A model generated the notes under the pieces. The model was not told the origin of the DNA and made no database searches. It saw only the letters and a program-made list of their open reading frames with translations. Below are positions 26,540 through 39,957 of a stretch of DNA of 64,000 nucleotides, in pieces. The DNA comes from Phorcus lineatus (lineage: Eukaryota; Mollusca; Gastropoda; Trochida; Trochidae). Position numbers and translations under genes: made by a program. Within the stretch, counting starts at the first letter, position 1. Every line of letters begins with the position of its first letter. The stretch is taken from the NCBI GenBank assembly GCA_921293015.1, contig OV121096.1, positions 26,547,729 through 26,611,728 on the forward strand, written 5' to 3'.

Positions 26540-28552
26540 ACGCTGATTGAGCAGGATAGAAATTCAAGTATAATTACATATTGCCTTGGCAATATGAACA
26601 TCCCATGTAGCTCTACAAGTTTTCAAGCTCTGCAAATTGACAAATTGACAGCCTTGGAGACTTCACAACACGTCATTGTCGTAATTAATTTTCTGAAGAT
26701 GATATTTGACAAAGAAGGTATGTTCTCCTTCCTTTCTGAGAAACTGCCATCTTTGCAATCCTCTGTAGTGATGTTGTAAAGTCCCGAACTTGAACCTGAG
26801 AAATTCATCTGATTTGGCGATGAATCATGACTTAATCTGCAACGTAAAATGTGTTTGCGTACGTTTCCCAATCGGGTTAATAAACATTGAGTCATTCGAC
26901 AAGTCAACAGATTCGATTCGGACAGTGTGATGATGTTAAAAGGCGATATCTATCTTACAAACAGCTCGTCTAGTGGTGAGTAAGGGAAATATGATATCAA
27001 ATCGGTATGTCAACAACGTAATGTTCATCCGGTTATGGACCGACAGAAGAAGTTGTTCAACCATGATAACGCTTATTCACTTACAGAACGCGTCATGGTC
27101 CTTAATCTTCAAACTCTTACATCAAAACTTTCAATGGCCCATGAAAAAAAACAATTCAAAACCACAATTGAAAACTCTAATGGATTAACTCCGTCATCGT
27201 ATACGTCAACGTCTCAGAAACTTTCAATATTGAAGTTTTCAAAAGAGACTTCAAGTTATCTAGTCATTGCTTCAATGATGCAAGGCAAATATCTATGTAA
27301 ATGGTAGTCATACAAAGTACTGGCTTCAACGCAGCCTTCAGGACTAAAGAAATGAAAATTATATCTAAAACATTTTCGTATTAAGTAAGTTTTTTTCTAT
27401 TGACATGTGAATTCTAACATAAATACCGTATAAGTTTTTGATAGAAAGACAGAATAAGTTTATTTATTTTAAGAGAATGCATTAAATACTTTACAAAATG
27501 GTTATCACGTTTCTTCGGCAAGTTTATCTAGGAAGATACATGGCTAGAAATTTTTCTGTTCGGAACCAATGGGTTACATTAGGAATCCATAAATTTAATC
27601 CAAAGCATTTTTCATGACGGACTCATCAGCAGGATTTTCACAAACATCTTGAGAGATTCAAAGACTCAGCACGACTGTGTTGGTTTTAATACCAATTTGG
27701 AGGTATTTTCGTCTTTACATTAATGCTTTGATTGATCATAATAACAGCTAAAGCAATATTTACTTTTTTAAAGTAAGGAAAGCATTTAGATTAGATGATT
27801 GCAAATATGAAACATTAAATACTTCAACATTGAATATTTGAAGACCATGTACTTTCTTTGAAATTGATTTTTATTCACCCACATATACACTAGTGGAAAA
27901 TTACACCGCGTGATTGTGAAGTATTGATGTTTCAAATGTCATGCTAGTGATGGTTCTATACCTTAAGACAAACAAACATGTCACGTAGAGTTTAAAGGTT
28001 GTGGCAGCTTACTCGTATACTAATCATTCAAAATGGTTAATCAATGTGTTGTTTTCAACGAAGATGTGTGGGGTCGTAATGTCTTTAGGTTATTGATAAA
28101 TCTAAACCCGAATTCAAATATCCATTTCATTTGAATAAGAATAGTATAATTGTAATTTATAATGTAATGTCTGTCAACGTCATGAAGAATTTCAAACATA
28201 TTGGTGAATAAAATATTCCTTTCTTTCTTGACCTGATAAATGCCGGTTCAAAGATACTTTGACTTCAACCTTAGTGAAACATTCGACGATTTTTTATCTC
28301 AAGATTTTAAAGATACATCGAAAAACAATAAACAACAGATAGTTTTGACATTTTGCAATGCAATTGTCATCAGGTGTATGTCAGTTTTAGAGTGCATAAT
28401 AAGTCTAGTGAAATAGATCAGATTTTTTTTCAAAGTATAAATGTCAGGTCTATTCAAGACGGTTCTTCATGTGGAGAGCTAGATATATGCTAATGTTTTT
28501 TGTAAACAGAGCACATTACAAAAAGCTGCAAAACATTATGAAAATATCATAT
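26540..28552. other. Non-coding stretch, no gene seen
   Basis: AT-rich DNA downstream of the neuropeptide gene. The frames at 26594-26907 and 26973-27307 are short and match nothing I know. Confidence 0.45.
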
Positions 28553-28558
28553 TTTATT
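28553..28558 (-). terminator. Candidate distal polyadenylation signal AATAAA
   Basis: On the minus strand an AATAAA lies about 295 nt past the stop codon of the myomodulin-type gene, a plausible distance for its poly(A) site. A nearer one is at 28749-28754. Confidence 0.35.
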
Positions 28559-28748
28559 CACAATAATATTAACGTCTTATTCCGAAATTCTTTTTAAGAA
28601 ATGGAAAGTCGTCATTTTGTAGATAACTTTACCGAGACAGACATGGAAGGAACCGGTTGAAGCGTGGTCTCTGTCCCGTGAAGATTTGTGAGGAGGTTGT
28701 ACATTATCAGGAATGAGAAGAGGTCTTACGTACGCTGTCAATGTTCAA

Positions 28749-28754
28749 TTTATT
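28749..28754 (-). terminator. Candidate proximal polyadenylation signal AATAAA
   Basis: The minus strand reads AAAAATAAATTG about 100 nt past the stop codon at 28853-28855. It is the first canonical hexamer after the gene. Transcript data would decide between this site and 28553-28558. Confidence 0.4.
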
Positions 28755-28852
28755 TTTAAATATCGATATGGTATCGTAGTGATATAGTGAATTGTCAGTC
28801 TTACATTAAGACAGAAGAAGAAACGGAACATCTCATTCATTACCGAACGTCT

Positions 28853-29385
28853 TTACAACATTCGTCCGATTCTTGGAATTGGCACTGCTCTTTCATTCGA
28901 AAACCGTCCAATTCTAGGAAGAGCAACCGCTCTGGCTTCTTTCTGAATCTCCTTCAGCTTCTCGGAGAGTCTCGTGAACTGCGAGAGGCTAGAACGCCGG
29001 AAGCGTCCTCCTCTTGGTGCTGGGCGCAGATGCGGAAATGCACCTTCCTCGGATCGACGATATATTTTCTCAGTGTTATCTTCCCCCAAGCTCTTCTCGT
29101 ATGCTGTCTGATAATCTAAGTCTTTACCGTATCTCGGCAACGGAATTTGACGGCTTGATAACGTTTTAGACTCGTCCGCCAAGGTTGCAAGAAGGTATCG
29201 CTGCTCTTCCGGTGTCAGCTCACTCTCCATCCGGCCCAGACGCATCATGGGAAATCCTCTCTTTCCCAACCGCAGCATTTGCAGGCCACGACCTAACCGG
29301 AACATGCTCCAACCGCTACGTCGTACACGCGCATGATCTGAATCAGCCTCGCTTTCGTCTTGAGTTTCAGCGGCGATGCAGCTTC
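28853..29385 (-). CDS. Myomodulin-type neuropeptide precursor (MMG2-like), exon 2
   Basis: This exon encodes residues 18-194 of a secreted precursor cut into small amidated peptides for neuromuscular and central signalling. It starts after a TTATTTTACAG acceptor, in phase 1, matching exon 1. After an acidic spacer and RR (39-40) come SGWSMFRLGR, GLQMLRLGKR and GFPMMRLGR. These give the FRL, LRL and MRL amides typical of myomodulin; Aplysia myomodulin has the same MLRL-amide ending. Then QIPLPRYGK (97-105) predicts a PRY amide. AVALPRIGR (170-178) and AVPIPRIGR (184-192) predict two PRI amides. Spacers include an acidic stretch and a helix-like basic stretch (149-169). The stop follows MRLs and PRIs with MetLeu. 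Cleavage is at RR, KR and single R, with G as amide donor. Base composition is clearly richer in GC than the flanks. Family assignment is firm; the MMG2 subfamily label is inference. Confidence 0.92.
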
Positions 29386-31363
29386 CTGTAAAATAATGTT
29401 AGTTATTGAATATACAGATATGATCTAAAGGATGATATAGAAGAGAATGATATCAGTTGTTATTCTCTAAACATCATCTTTACTTCTATATACATTTCTT
29501 CCACCCACTGTTGGGCATTTATGTTAGTCAACGTATAAAAACACAGAAATCTATGAGATAGTTTTGTAGTAAATGTACACAAAGGGCTATCACCATTTTG
29601 AGGTTACCTGTGTATCTCGTGAAAGGTGAAACTGATATGCTAGTTCTAACAAAATTGACATATTAAAAACATATAGTAGTAAAATACACGAAAAATAAGA
29701 CTGATTATTGTTGTTTTGCCACGCTCGTTTAAAATAACTCATTACTGTGAATAAATTGACTCCTCTTTTTTAAATACAAAACAACAAATATGAGATGATA
29801 ATCGATAGGCATTTTGGTTCACGAAATCTTTGTTTTAATCGTGCGTATATCAGTCCGTATGTTACGTTCTGAGTAGAAAAAAATCCTGTTGTTATCATAG
29901 GTATTAATTAGTTTTGAATTTCATGTAATTTGGTATACATCACAAAGAGACAAAAGAGTACATATATTTGGACTTTCATGTGTTCAAGTGGGTTTTCAGA
30001 ATATAGGAAGAATTGATGTTGCGATTCTTTGTCCAAAGTGTATAATCACATAAAAACAGGACTAATACGTGAAACTTACACTTAATAAACATTGCGGTCA
30101 CGTATCATTTTACATTTATTCAATAATTTGTTTAATTGAATGTACAAAAATACATTTCTGCCCAAATATAGTATAGCATCATTGAGCTATTTACGTTTTG
30201 GTGTTTCTAACCATGAAAGATAACGTAGATGATTGATTATATACTTTATAAACCATATCAAGACAAAACCCTAAACGTGAAATAAACATACAATAAGCCT
30301 GATTGGAGTAAACGTAAGATAATTCAGATTGATCAATGTTTTTGTATTACACTAACCTCATTTTGACCAGTGAAGTGGTCTTTTCAAGAAGATTAAGTAC
30401 AACTATTTATTTTGTAAAAGAAAACCATGTTATAATGCGATAAATGCCTATAGAAAAAGCATGCGAATCAACCATTTCATTCATGAGTATGGAACACAAG
30501 ATCAAATCGATAGAATCTTAAAGATGTTTTTACACATCATCCTCAGATTTATCATCACGACAGCAGCATTCCTAAACATTCCATTTTCTCCAACTTTCAC
30601 ATCTTAGCGCAAATAACATGTAATAAGTGATGTCTACGAGGCACTATAGCATAGAGACAACGAAGCAGATAAAAGTAAGTTTTCATTTCACAATTGATGA
30701 TTGAAGTTTTGGCAGTGCGTTAAATTGACAAAAGGTAAGGATTTTGTACAACTATGTTATTAATTCTTATTTTTGAAATATCTAATACGTGATTGCATTA
30801 TATAAGTGATAAGTTATATACTACACATGAATTTTCTTTCTCGTTAAGTCGATAGGGAAAATGTTAATTAAATTCAAGTAAATGAGAATTATAAGAAATG
30901 AAATAATATAGATAATGTAGTAATTATCTACTAGTAGTATATGAAATATGAGAATACAATATCAATACTTCTATTAAATATTGCAAATTGACCTGGAAAT
31001 CCCGTTATAAATTTGAGAAAGATTTTTTACTTTGGTGATTTCTTTGATAAATTCCCTCTGTTGGCGTTGAAACGAAACCCTAATTCCATGATAGTTGTAC
31101 CAGAGGATGAACAAACTTTCGGGATGCAACTCCCAGTATATCATTCAAGTTCAGTAAGGTGGTTCATTTATTTTCATTTAGCTACATTACCATTAATAAT
31201 AAGGTTACCTGTTAGTTGAAATATGAAATCATTCACGAAAACTCTCTATACAAATTATTATCGTTGCAAATACTTCCATTTTAGTGTTCAAGTCATTGAT
31301 AACCGGCTCATAAGCCTGCGGATCGAAGCATGGCATGGAATTGGATTCGATTGATTTGAATAA

Positions 31364-31720
31364 TCACAAACGACCAGCATTGACTTGAAATGGCCAGGAA
31401 TTAGGCGCAGGACTGTAAGCCCATTTCACGACATGTATCCCATGGATTTCCGCCTGTTTAGTTAATAAAGCGAGCTCGTTGATCCAATATGTACCCTTTG
31501 TAACGCGGCATTTAACGGCCTGTCGAAAAATTGACTTAGTAATGTCACCAATTACGACCAAAGCTTGAGCGATGAGACTAGAATCGATCTTAACTTGCAA
31601 TATCGGGTTACTAAGTAACATATAAAGCATGTTGCTTAAATGACACATGGCAAAATCAGGAAGAAATAAGTGGATTCCAAATCTGGATAATAAACTCTTG
31701 AGATTATCTAAAATTAACAT
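31364..31720 (-). other. Unidentified 118-codon open frame inside intron 1
   Basis: The frame begins MLILDNLKSLLSRFGIHLF and ends HVVKWAYSPAPNSWPFQVNA plus three residues before its stop. It has a protein-like composition with Trp, Pro and Cys, more so than other frames of similar length here. An AG acceptor-like site (TTAATTTTAG) lies just inside the start, and no good donor is visible at the end. It could be a fragment of an old transposable element, a nested gene exon, or chance in AT-rich DNA. It is not needed to join exons 1 and 2, which already match in phase. I do not recognise the family. Confidence 0.25.
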
Positions 31721-32398
31721 GTTTCTAATAAAGACACATTCTAGCCTCCCATATCATTTTACTAAGTAACCTTGAGCACATGCTAAGATAAGAGAGCAGC
31801 AACTATGTGAAGTATGGATTTGGAATATCAACTCATAAGATTATCTAATGATAACGGTCTCTGGTTGAATTTGAGGGAAGGCAACACCACAGATTTGAAG
31901 TTACCATATTGTTATTTAATGAAATATATTTCTCATGAAAGTTAAGGAATGTACAATGAGAATATCAATCAATCCTGCTCGATCAGCATATTTGAATTCG
32001 CAGAGCTCCTCCCAAAACCCTGGTCCCCTTTAGGCAAATGCCATGTGTTCAATGAAGTTATTCAATGGTTTCATTGTCTCAAGGCCATTTGACCAATAAT
32101 ACAAAACGATGAATATATATCATACTTGCAAATAAACACACACGCGTATTAAACGATTTCTCCTCGTACACGAAACACGTCATATAAGAATTGTCCAATC
32201 ATGACAACATAACCATTAGATACCATTGATACTAAAGACCATTAAATTGTTCTTGTGCCTCATTTTGCTATGTCTATAACCAGCCATTGAAACAACTTCC
32301 ATCTAGCAAAGGCGGTAAACCTGAATTCAAGCTTCAACCTTTTTGCATAACGGAAGAGATATAGATTCGTTTTCATGTCTAATGAAGAAGATTATTAT

Positions 32399-32425
32399 AC
32401 GAGGGTTGTCCCATAAATAGGTCGC
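32399..32425 (+). repeat. Solo mariner-type terminal repeat (candidate)
   Basis: TA followed by CGAGGGTTGTCCCATAAATA resembles the terminal inverted repeats of mariner elements, which insert at TA. I found no matching opposite end nearby, so it would be a remnant. Similarity is from memory. Confidence 0.35.
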
Positions 32426-34404
32426 CTCAAGTAGAAAATGCAGGTGTTAAATATATAATTTTGCTCGTAGCATCGTGAAACCTTTAGGAGATTGGTTCTG
32501 TTATATGTCAGTAGCATGATCTCTATTTTTGACCTATTATAGTGATACCATCAAAAAATAAATATGTAACAATGTTTTTGCAACATACTATTCTAGTAAG
32601 TAATAAAGCTAATGATATTGGTAGTTCACTGAAATGCATTGCAGACGTTGATGCACATTTGCCCGAGATAAAACTACATCCACCTATTACCCCTTAATAT
32701 CTACTTCAACAGCTCCTTGGCGAGATACTTACTATCAAGTTAACATAAATGTATCAAAAGGTCTATCCTTATTGTATTGTTTCACTTTATGAAACACGAT
32801 GGCAAAGGTTCATATTCAATACTGAATATCTCAAAGATGGAAAGGAGGTGATACTTATCATTTTATGTTAAATTTTACAGATACCACTGAAAGACTACCG
32901 TATCCATGAGCATACAAACCAGATGTAAAACTGTGTGCCGTAACTCTGCTAAAGATTACTTTAAATGATATGAAAACTTGAACAAAGAGAACGTAATCAG
33001 GCTGACTTCTTATAAGACACCTTTCAGACAATAATTCTTTGTTCGGAGACAAGACAAATAAATATTAAAATAATCCAAGAAACTGCTGATTAGAAAATAA
33101 AAAGAATTATTGCTGACCCTTATCATATCCCCGTTAAAAAAATTAAACCATTAGATAGACATTGTCTTTAAAAGAAAATGTCACATAGAATGTCGAAAAC
33201 AGATGCTGGAAACGGGGACTTACTGTTTATCTTATGTAAGAATTGTCAATCTACTAGTTTCGACACGTTCATAACGCCAAACTTGACCTGAGGGATTCCT
33301 TTGTTAAATATTTGTATTATAACAGTAATTAACTTCATGCAGAATTTTGAAGTTTATGAATAGATAATACCAAACACATGTCGGAAAATTATGGTTTAAT
33401 ATATCTGATAACAACACACTCTATCATTTTCACGTTCAAATAATCATATGGTAAAATAACATAAAGGAATTTGCACACAGTGTGTCAGATCAACACGATT
33501 TCAATATTTCCTATTATATAACACTTCATTCTATGTTTCACTGTACATTGACAAAGCTAAATCTCATGAGGCCATTTAGTTCATAGCACGCAAGGACAAA
33601 TGATTTAACACTTCCAGGGGGAAATGAAGAAGATAATCCCGTAATACCATAACACTGAATGGCTGTAACGATTTGTTGGGGAAACGTTAATGTTCCCGTG
33701 TTGGTAAATGAGGCATTGTCGTTTTTCAGGATGTCTAGATGGAAATGTTACATTTACAGTTTGTTAATGATCTCTTTGGGAAATTTATAGGAGTAAAGCC
33801 TGTAAATAGTTTATAGAAGTCGTGTCCATAACTACGTATACATATCCTTGCAGGGTTTTTTCGTTTTGGATGCTAGTAAGAAATATTTTACATGCCAGGT
33901 TTAGTCATGTGATGAATTAGGATTGAAAAGCCTTCGTTTATAGGAACATATAATTGGAATACATATGCTATTATGATAAAGATAGACATATGTTTGTGTA
34001 ATTTAAAAATATGATTTTTATCAGAAGATGTTCATGTTTACAGAACATAATATGCTACAAATATCATGATTAAACCAACCATACTGCATATGATATATAG
34101 TATATATCTTATATTGATTGTAATGAAAGCTTTCTATTCATAAGATAAGATTTGAAGAAAACTTTTTCATACATTCTTGTAATGAATGAATACCATACGA
34201 CCGTAAGGCAAACTACTCTATCATTCAACGTTTTTGTTCCTGCGGTTAGGTAATACTTCGAATTCCAAGGTAATATTTTTATGTTCAAGGAAAATCAATT
34301 TTGAATTATTCTAGATATGCATTGTTCTCAAACCAAGAAATTATGTCAAATATGTTACCTACACCAATTTTTTTCATTAAATAAATGTATGTATATGTTC
34401 ATAC

Positions 34405-34585
34405 TAAAATTACTGACCGGGGATGAGACTCAGTTGGTTCGATTCCTATTCGAATCATACCAACAGACGTTAAACGATTGGAGTTGATGCTTCCTTGCTT
34501 GGCACTCAGCATTATAAGGATAGGACATCTCTTTAACTCGCGCTGCAGTATGGCTGCCGGTTGCCCAGAGCAAAAAATCAAATAT
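34405..34585 (+). repeat. SINE-like repeat with GGTTCGATTCC box
   Basis: GATGAGACTCAGTTGGTTCG and ATTCC contain a pol III B-box-like GGTTCGATTCC. These are followed by GACGTTAAACGATTGGAG, a TTCCTTGCTTGGCACTCAGC block and CTGCAGTATGGCTGCCGG. This block order resembles, from memory, a repeat common in marine invertebrate genomes. It is far less AT-rich than its surroundings. Frame 34399-34581 on the other strand is a by-product. Confidence 0.45.
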
Positions 34586-37500
34586 CCTAATTACGATGTC
34601 ACTAGGCTATCAAAGGGTTATTATTTATCAATATGAAGCATCGCTTGATTTAGCAATAGCATAGACGATATCATAAAATAATTTTATAACATATCGGAAA
34701 TGGCATATTATGTGCAAGACACTGGCGCTACTAAGTTGTGTTTTCCCGAGTGAAAGTGATTTGTACATAAAAGCATTTTTATGACTTTCTTTTTAGGTGT
34801 TAATAACGTATCCATTGTGCTTGTGTAAAAGTGTTTAATAAAATACCACATTAAGTATTTAATCTCACGTGTTTTTTCAAATTATTATAACGAAACTTTC
34901 GATTAAAGTTTCACTACTGACAGTGTTTCACATTTGGAATCCTAATTAGAATCAAATAAATTCGATATAACTTTTTGTAAATGTGTGTTTTGTATTTTTT
35001 TACTATCTCATGTCTTGATATTGAGTACAAGTAGCTATCATGAAATCATATCCTTTAACATTGATAAGGTTAACCTACTATGATATCAACAAGACATGAC
35101 TTAAGTCTCCTGATATCAATTTGGTCAGTGTCTGCATTTTTTGGCAAAACATTCACATTAACACAAGCAAAAGGGCTGGGGCGCAATTATTTAGAATACA
35201 TGTTAAATACATGTCATTCGTCCAGTCTTCGTTAATCCAATTTCATTAAATTTGATGCATTTATACTGAATGATTGAAAGGAGCAATGACGACAGCTTAA
35301 CGAAATGGACACGACTGAAGCATTATTGCAGAGACCTTTCTGCTATTCAATTAACAACACTTTTCGTGCATTAAAATCGCTCTCAGAGACTTGCTATTTC
35401 TGATATTGCCGGACATCTCAATGATGGACAATCTGGCAGTTACCGACATCGGCGTCAGGGTTCTTAAGAAGAAATCCAAGAATCTGATTCCGGATGTGAC
35501 GTCATTGTCTGACCTTTACCTTTACACATAAATATATCCATAAAAAGTTTTTTTCATTTAAAACTTAGTCCTACTTACCAATTGCTTCTAATATTTTGTT
35601 TTGTTTCACCAAATGGATTTGTTTTCATATTGTCAAATAAATAAGATAAGCATACAATTTTTTTTTCCAAACCCATCGACATAGAGATAATGATATTCCA
35701 TTGACCATAACACTCATAAAACTGCAACTTTATTCAGTAGCGCTCGATTGATAAAGGACCTCCAATTTGAAGTAAATAGTCCATAAGCAACTTAACTTAG
35801 CAACCATTGCAACATTCAAGAGCAGGCTATTTAATATCATTGACTCCATTTACCAGCCCTCCTCCTCCGCCCCAATAACTGTGATGCGTCAATGAGCACC
35901 TTTGAGATGGATGATAGACACTATAGAAATTAATTATTACCATTATTAACATAGATATTCATTTATCATTGATTAAAGAATAGAGAACATTATAACGAAT
36001 TTGAAATTATTATTTACGAAAATGATTATATTATCGTATCCAAACATCCATAAAATGTTTTTGTTTATGTTTAACAAAATAAAAAGCATGTTACGATAGA
36101 TAACTTAATAAATGATTTGATGATAAAAAAAATCTATAGCTTATATACATGTACATAATAATAAGCAATATATGCACCTGTTTTGCTCCAGGCGTTTGGT
36201 GATTGACAATCCAAGCTTTAAATCAACTTTTAAAAACAGCTTAACTTCTGGTTAAAGAAAGTAATCGCTTTTTGAACTGCTATGAAGAAAGATGACTAAT
36301 GACGATGATGACAGTAACATCGCACTCGAAATTATTTTTGTCGATGTTCAAGCACCAATCTTGTAGAAACAAGAATATTATGCTACTTCTGCAAAGTCAC
36401 GTGCGACATAGATAAACACTTACAAACCTCTAAAACTTACGCGTCAAAAGCCTGACCATTCACTGAAAATCGAGGGGGTGAATCCATGGAAGATTCTTGG
36501 AAAGAATCGACTTACTTTCTGCGTTTTAATTGGCAATTTATCTTTAAAATACAGCAAACGGAAACATTGCACAAGACGAGAAAATTATATTAAGCTATTT
36601 TAGAAAATGTATCTTATTTCGTAATTTAATCTTACGAAATTCCAACTCACTTTTAGGGTATGTGTATAATTTTAGAAAAGTAAACGACAATAAATTACAA
36701 AGTTACTGAAATGGATTCTCTTCGATCTTGAAAAACGTGTTACCAAAATATTCATTTAATATTTGTTGATTGAAATATAATCAGTAATGAACAACATTCA
36801 TATTTTTCACGATAGTTTTAGACCAATTTCTCAAACTTAACAAATTAGATCCAAAATCGTTGCAAACTGTTCAGTTGAACATTCCCTTAATCGAATGAAA
36901 CCAATTGGCAACGTCTGGCGTCAAATTAACGTCATCGTAATGGAGTTGTTAATGTTGAAAACATTATATCCTTATTGCCTAACATCTTTTCTTATCATAT
37001 TAAGATTATTCTTGTACCTCCTGGAAATTGATTGGTTCAATGACGACTGAAAACCTAATTAGGACCGTAAACTGACACTTACAGTTTGTATAACGTTGAT
37101 AATTTCTCTCAAGTATTCAAGGTAATGACATATGTGATCCATACCACTCTCTGAGTATGACATAGAAGATCTTTTTAGATATTTTTTGTTTATTTGGTTG
37201 AAAGGTGGGCTTAGTACTATGAATGTCATACATGTCATTCCTATTTGATAACCTTATTCCCTTATTCTTATTGCCTTCTCATGATAAAACCTTTCTTAAT
37301 TCTTCTTATTTCGAACATTTTGTAAATTACCCCGAATCAAATTTTCCTCAAACTTTTATTTACATGGTTCCATTATTCAATTTCATTTTTATCATTATAT
37401 TTTTTTATTCATTAGTCGTTTATTATTTTTCTTCACAAAACAAAACGTTTTATTCTTCTTATTCCGAATTATGTCTCATTATCACTATCATCTTTTCACT

Positions 37501-39592
37501 TCAACTTTAATTTATTGATTCTTTCTCCCACTTTATTTTTTGTATCATTTATGCATGAATCCCTTTTATTTTAAAATGTAAGTTTATTACACTTAATCGC
37601 TTTATTCCATAGCACAACCGTATTACTTTACCATTATCAAGTCTTCTCTTGAATAAATATGTTTAAATCAAATCAAGTCATCAGTAGTGACAGACACAAG
37701 GGTAATACTTATGGGATACAGTCTCTCTTATAATGTTTCAATCACAACAGTGAGTGCATTTAGATAGACATAAACATAAACCAACTGAAATATCATTATG
37801 ATAGAACTAAAGAAAATAATCCCTTATCAGAGAGCTTCCTATAATAAAACCTGAGAAAAGAAAATGTGAGTATTGATAGAATATCAACCTTTACAAATAC
37901 GCTGGAATGAATGACTTTGATTCAATGTTTAAGTTTTTGAAAGAATGACCGTTAATCCTTGTCAAATTGTGTAACTAAAAGCAACCAAATATCATCCATA
38001 TCTAGTCGATAATCCAATAATAATGTATTCATGACATATAACTATATGACAATGCCGATCCAACTCTTTCAGTACGTATTTGAACGACAACCTGCATGGA
38101 AGTTTCATAACAAGGATTACCAGCAACGAAACGAAATGAATGCTGTCAATTAACTGTGAATTTGTCATCTACAGAAACCACTAAACATATAAAAGGTTGA
38201 TAACACGTTTAGTTCATAGATATGGTAATTGCAATGTGCATTTAAGTATTGTTGTTAATAGAATATTAATCATTATCACATGCAGTATTACATAGAGTGA
38301 TGTAGGTCATAATTATCTGTTAAATAGGTAACAGTGTATGAAATAATCGAAGCATTGACAGTAGGATAAATTATTTACTATTAGTTTATAACAGTTTTAT
38401 ACAGCTTAAAAAAGTTTTATGAATCACCCGTACGGCCACTGTAGCACGTTGTAAACAGGAAAATAAAGTAAATAATATCAACTAAAGAAAAACAAATGTA
38501 ATCAATCAATAAAGGGAGTTCTTAAAGGAGTCATTCTCATTATTTTAAAATATAAGTTTTCAGATATATTACGGTAATGTATGTGCAATTAGTGAGTGTT
38601 CACTGTAAGTCTAAACAAAATGTGAGAAGTTGGACGTGAACGAAAAAGTGAAATAAAAAATTGTTACTCCTTTAAAGGGGAAGTAGCGTGTTCTTTGAAA
38701 GATTTATTTTTCCCAAATAAACAGTATTTTATTCCTAACGTATTACCTTCAGAAGGTCAAACATCTCATTCCTCAACCCTAAAATCCGTAATCCGTAAAG
38801 GTAACCAATCATTACGCAAAAAGCCACTGGCGGCCATTTTTGTGTAAATCATTTGTTGTAGTGAATTGGATTCGGATCGTTAAACCATCATGGTTTAAGT
38901 TTTAAAACTGCTTCTTTTTATTGTAAGCATTGCCTTTCAATAGAAAACATTTTTTCGTGAGATAACCATATTCATTAAAAAAATCGTGTTAATGCCTCTT
39001 ATATATTCATAGTTTAAGTAGTCACAACAATCCTTATAAAATAAAAATTATATCATTCAATTCCAAAATTGTAAATTGGTACGTACATAAACCTCTCAAT
39101 AGCACAATTTGAAAAATGAGTGCCCTCGGAAAGTTCAGACATTTTTAATGTGATTGTAAACGGAGTTACTCTAACGGTCTGAGAAATCAAAAAACAAACA
39201 TTTGTTCAACAGATTAGGTTTTACTATATTACCCATATGGGAAGATGGACACAGGGTAATATTTTTCCTGTAAGTCACACGGGAGTTACACATTTTCTTG
39301 GCATTTGATTGGTTGTTGTGAACCAATGAAAAGGAACGTAGTGCCGGGACTATTTCATTCATCTTTCAAACTTGTCCCGACTGGTAATTTGTTTACCCTT
39401 AGACAGAATTTTAACAATGTTTATTTATTCCAAATAGTTGCCAGTCGTCATTTCTCAGATGTGGCGCCACAAACAACACGAAATAAGCCTGCCCCATTGC
39501 ACAAAATCATAGAAATTAGCGATTATTGAATAAGTTCTTCATCACGTTAAACTAACAGTCGCTAAGAAGCGCCTGGTCCCGTTCTATCGTAG

Positions 39593-39644
39593 TGACGTCA
39601 TAGACACGAGCGGCTATGACGTCACAGTGTCATCAGTTACGTCA
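39593..39644. promoter_or_regulatory. Cluster of three CRE-like sites in the neuropeptide intron
   Basis: Perfect TGACGTCA palindromes lie at 39593-39600 and 39617-39624, with TTACGTCA at 39637-39644. The site spacing is 24 and 20 bp, about two helical turns each. TGACGTCA is the binding site of CREB/ATF proteins, which act on many neuropeptide genes. The location, about 2.4 kb into intron 1 of the myomodulin-type gene, would suit an intronic enhancer. Function is inferred from the motif only; a repeat origin is possible, because a cluster of TGACGTA-type sites also lies in the element at 54634. Confidence 0.4.
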
Positions 39645-39957
39645 CAAGTTCAGCCGTCTTGTAGTATAACCATAGGGCGTCGCTGACCTCTTCAAATTAA
39701 CACAAAACTGTTAAATGTAACTAGTTTGATTGACGGTTATGAAAACAGGATTAAACGTTCGACAACAACTACATTTAGCTATTATTTTTAAAAAAAAATT
39801 CACAAATTACAATTTAGCCGTGCGTAGGTAAGTGTCAAGCAAAACCACAGCACTCGCGTATGAATTTGGAAATTCGCAACCCTAATCCTATATAGAAGAA
39901 CGATTATTTCTATCATATTCGAGTTTTGACATTTTAAAAAACATATAGGTAATATAA

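Noticed and set aside
28787-29119. 110-codon plus-strand frame over the neuropeptide exon
   Set aside because: Antisense shadow of the myomodulin-type exon.
37223-37510. 95-codon hydrophobic frame
   Set aside because: Arises from a T/pyrimidine-rich strand, which automatically encodes Phe, Leu, Ser and Ile; no real protein signal.
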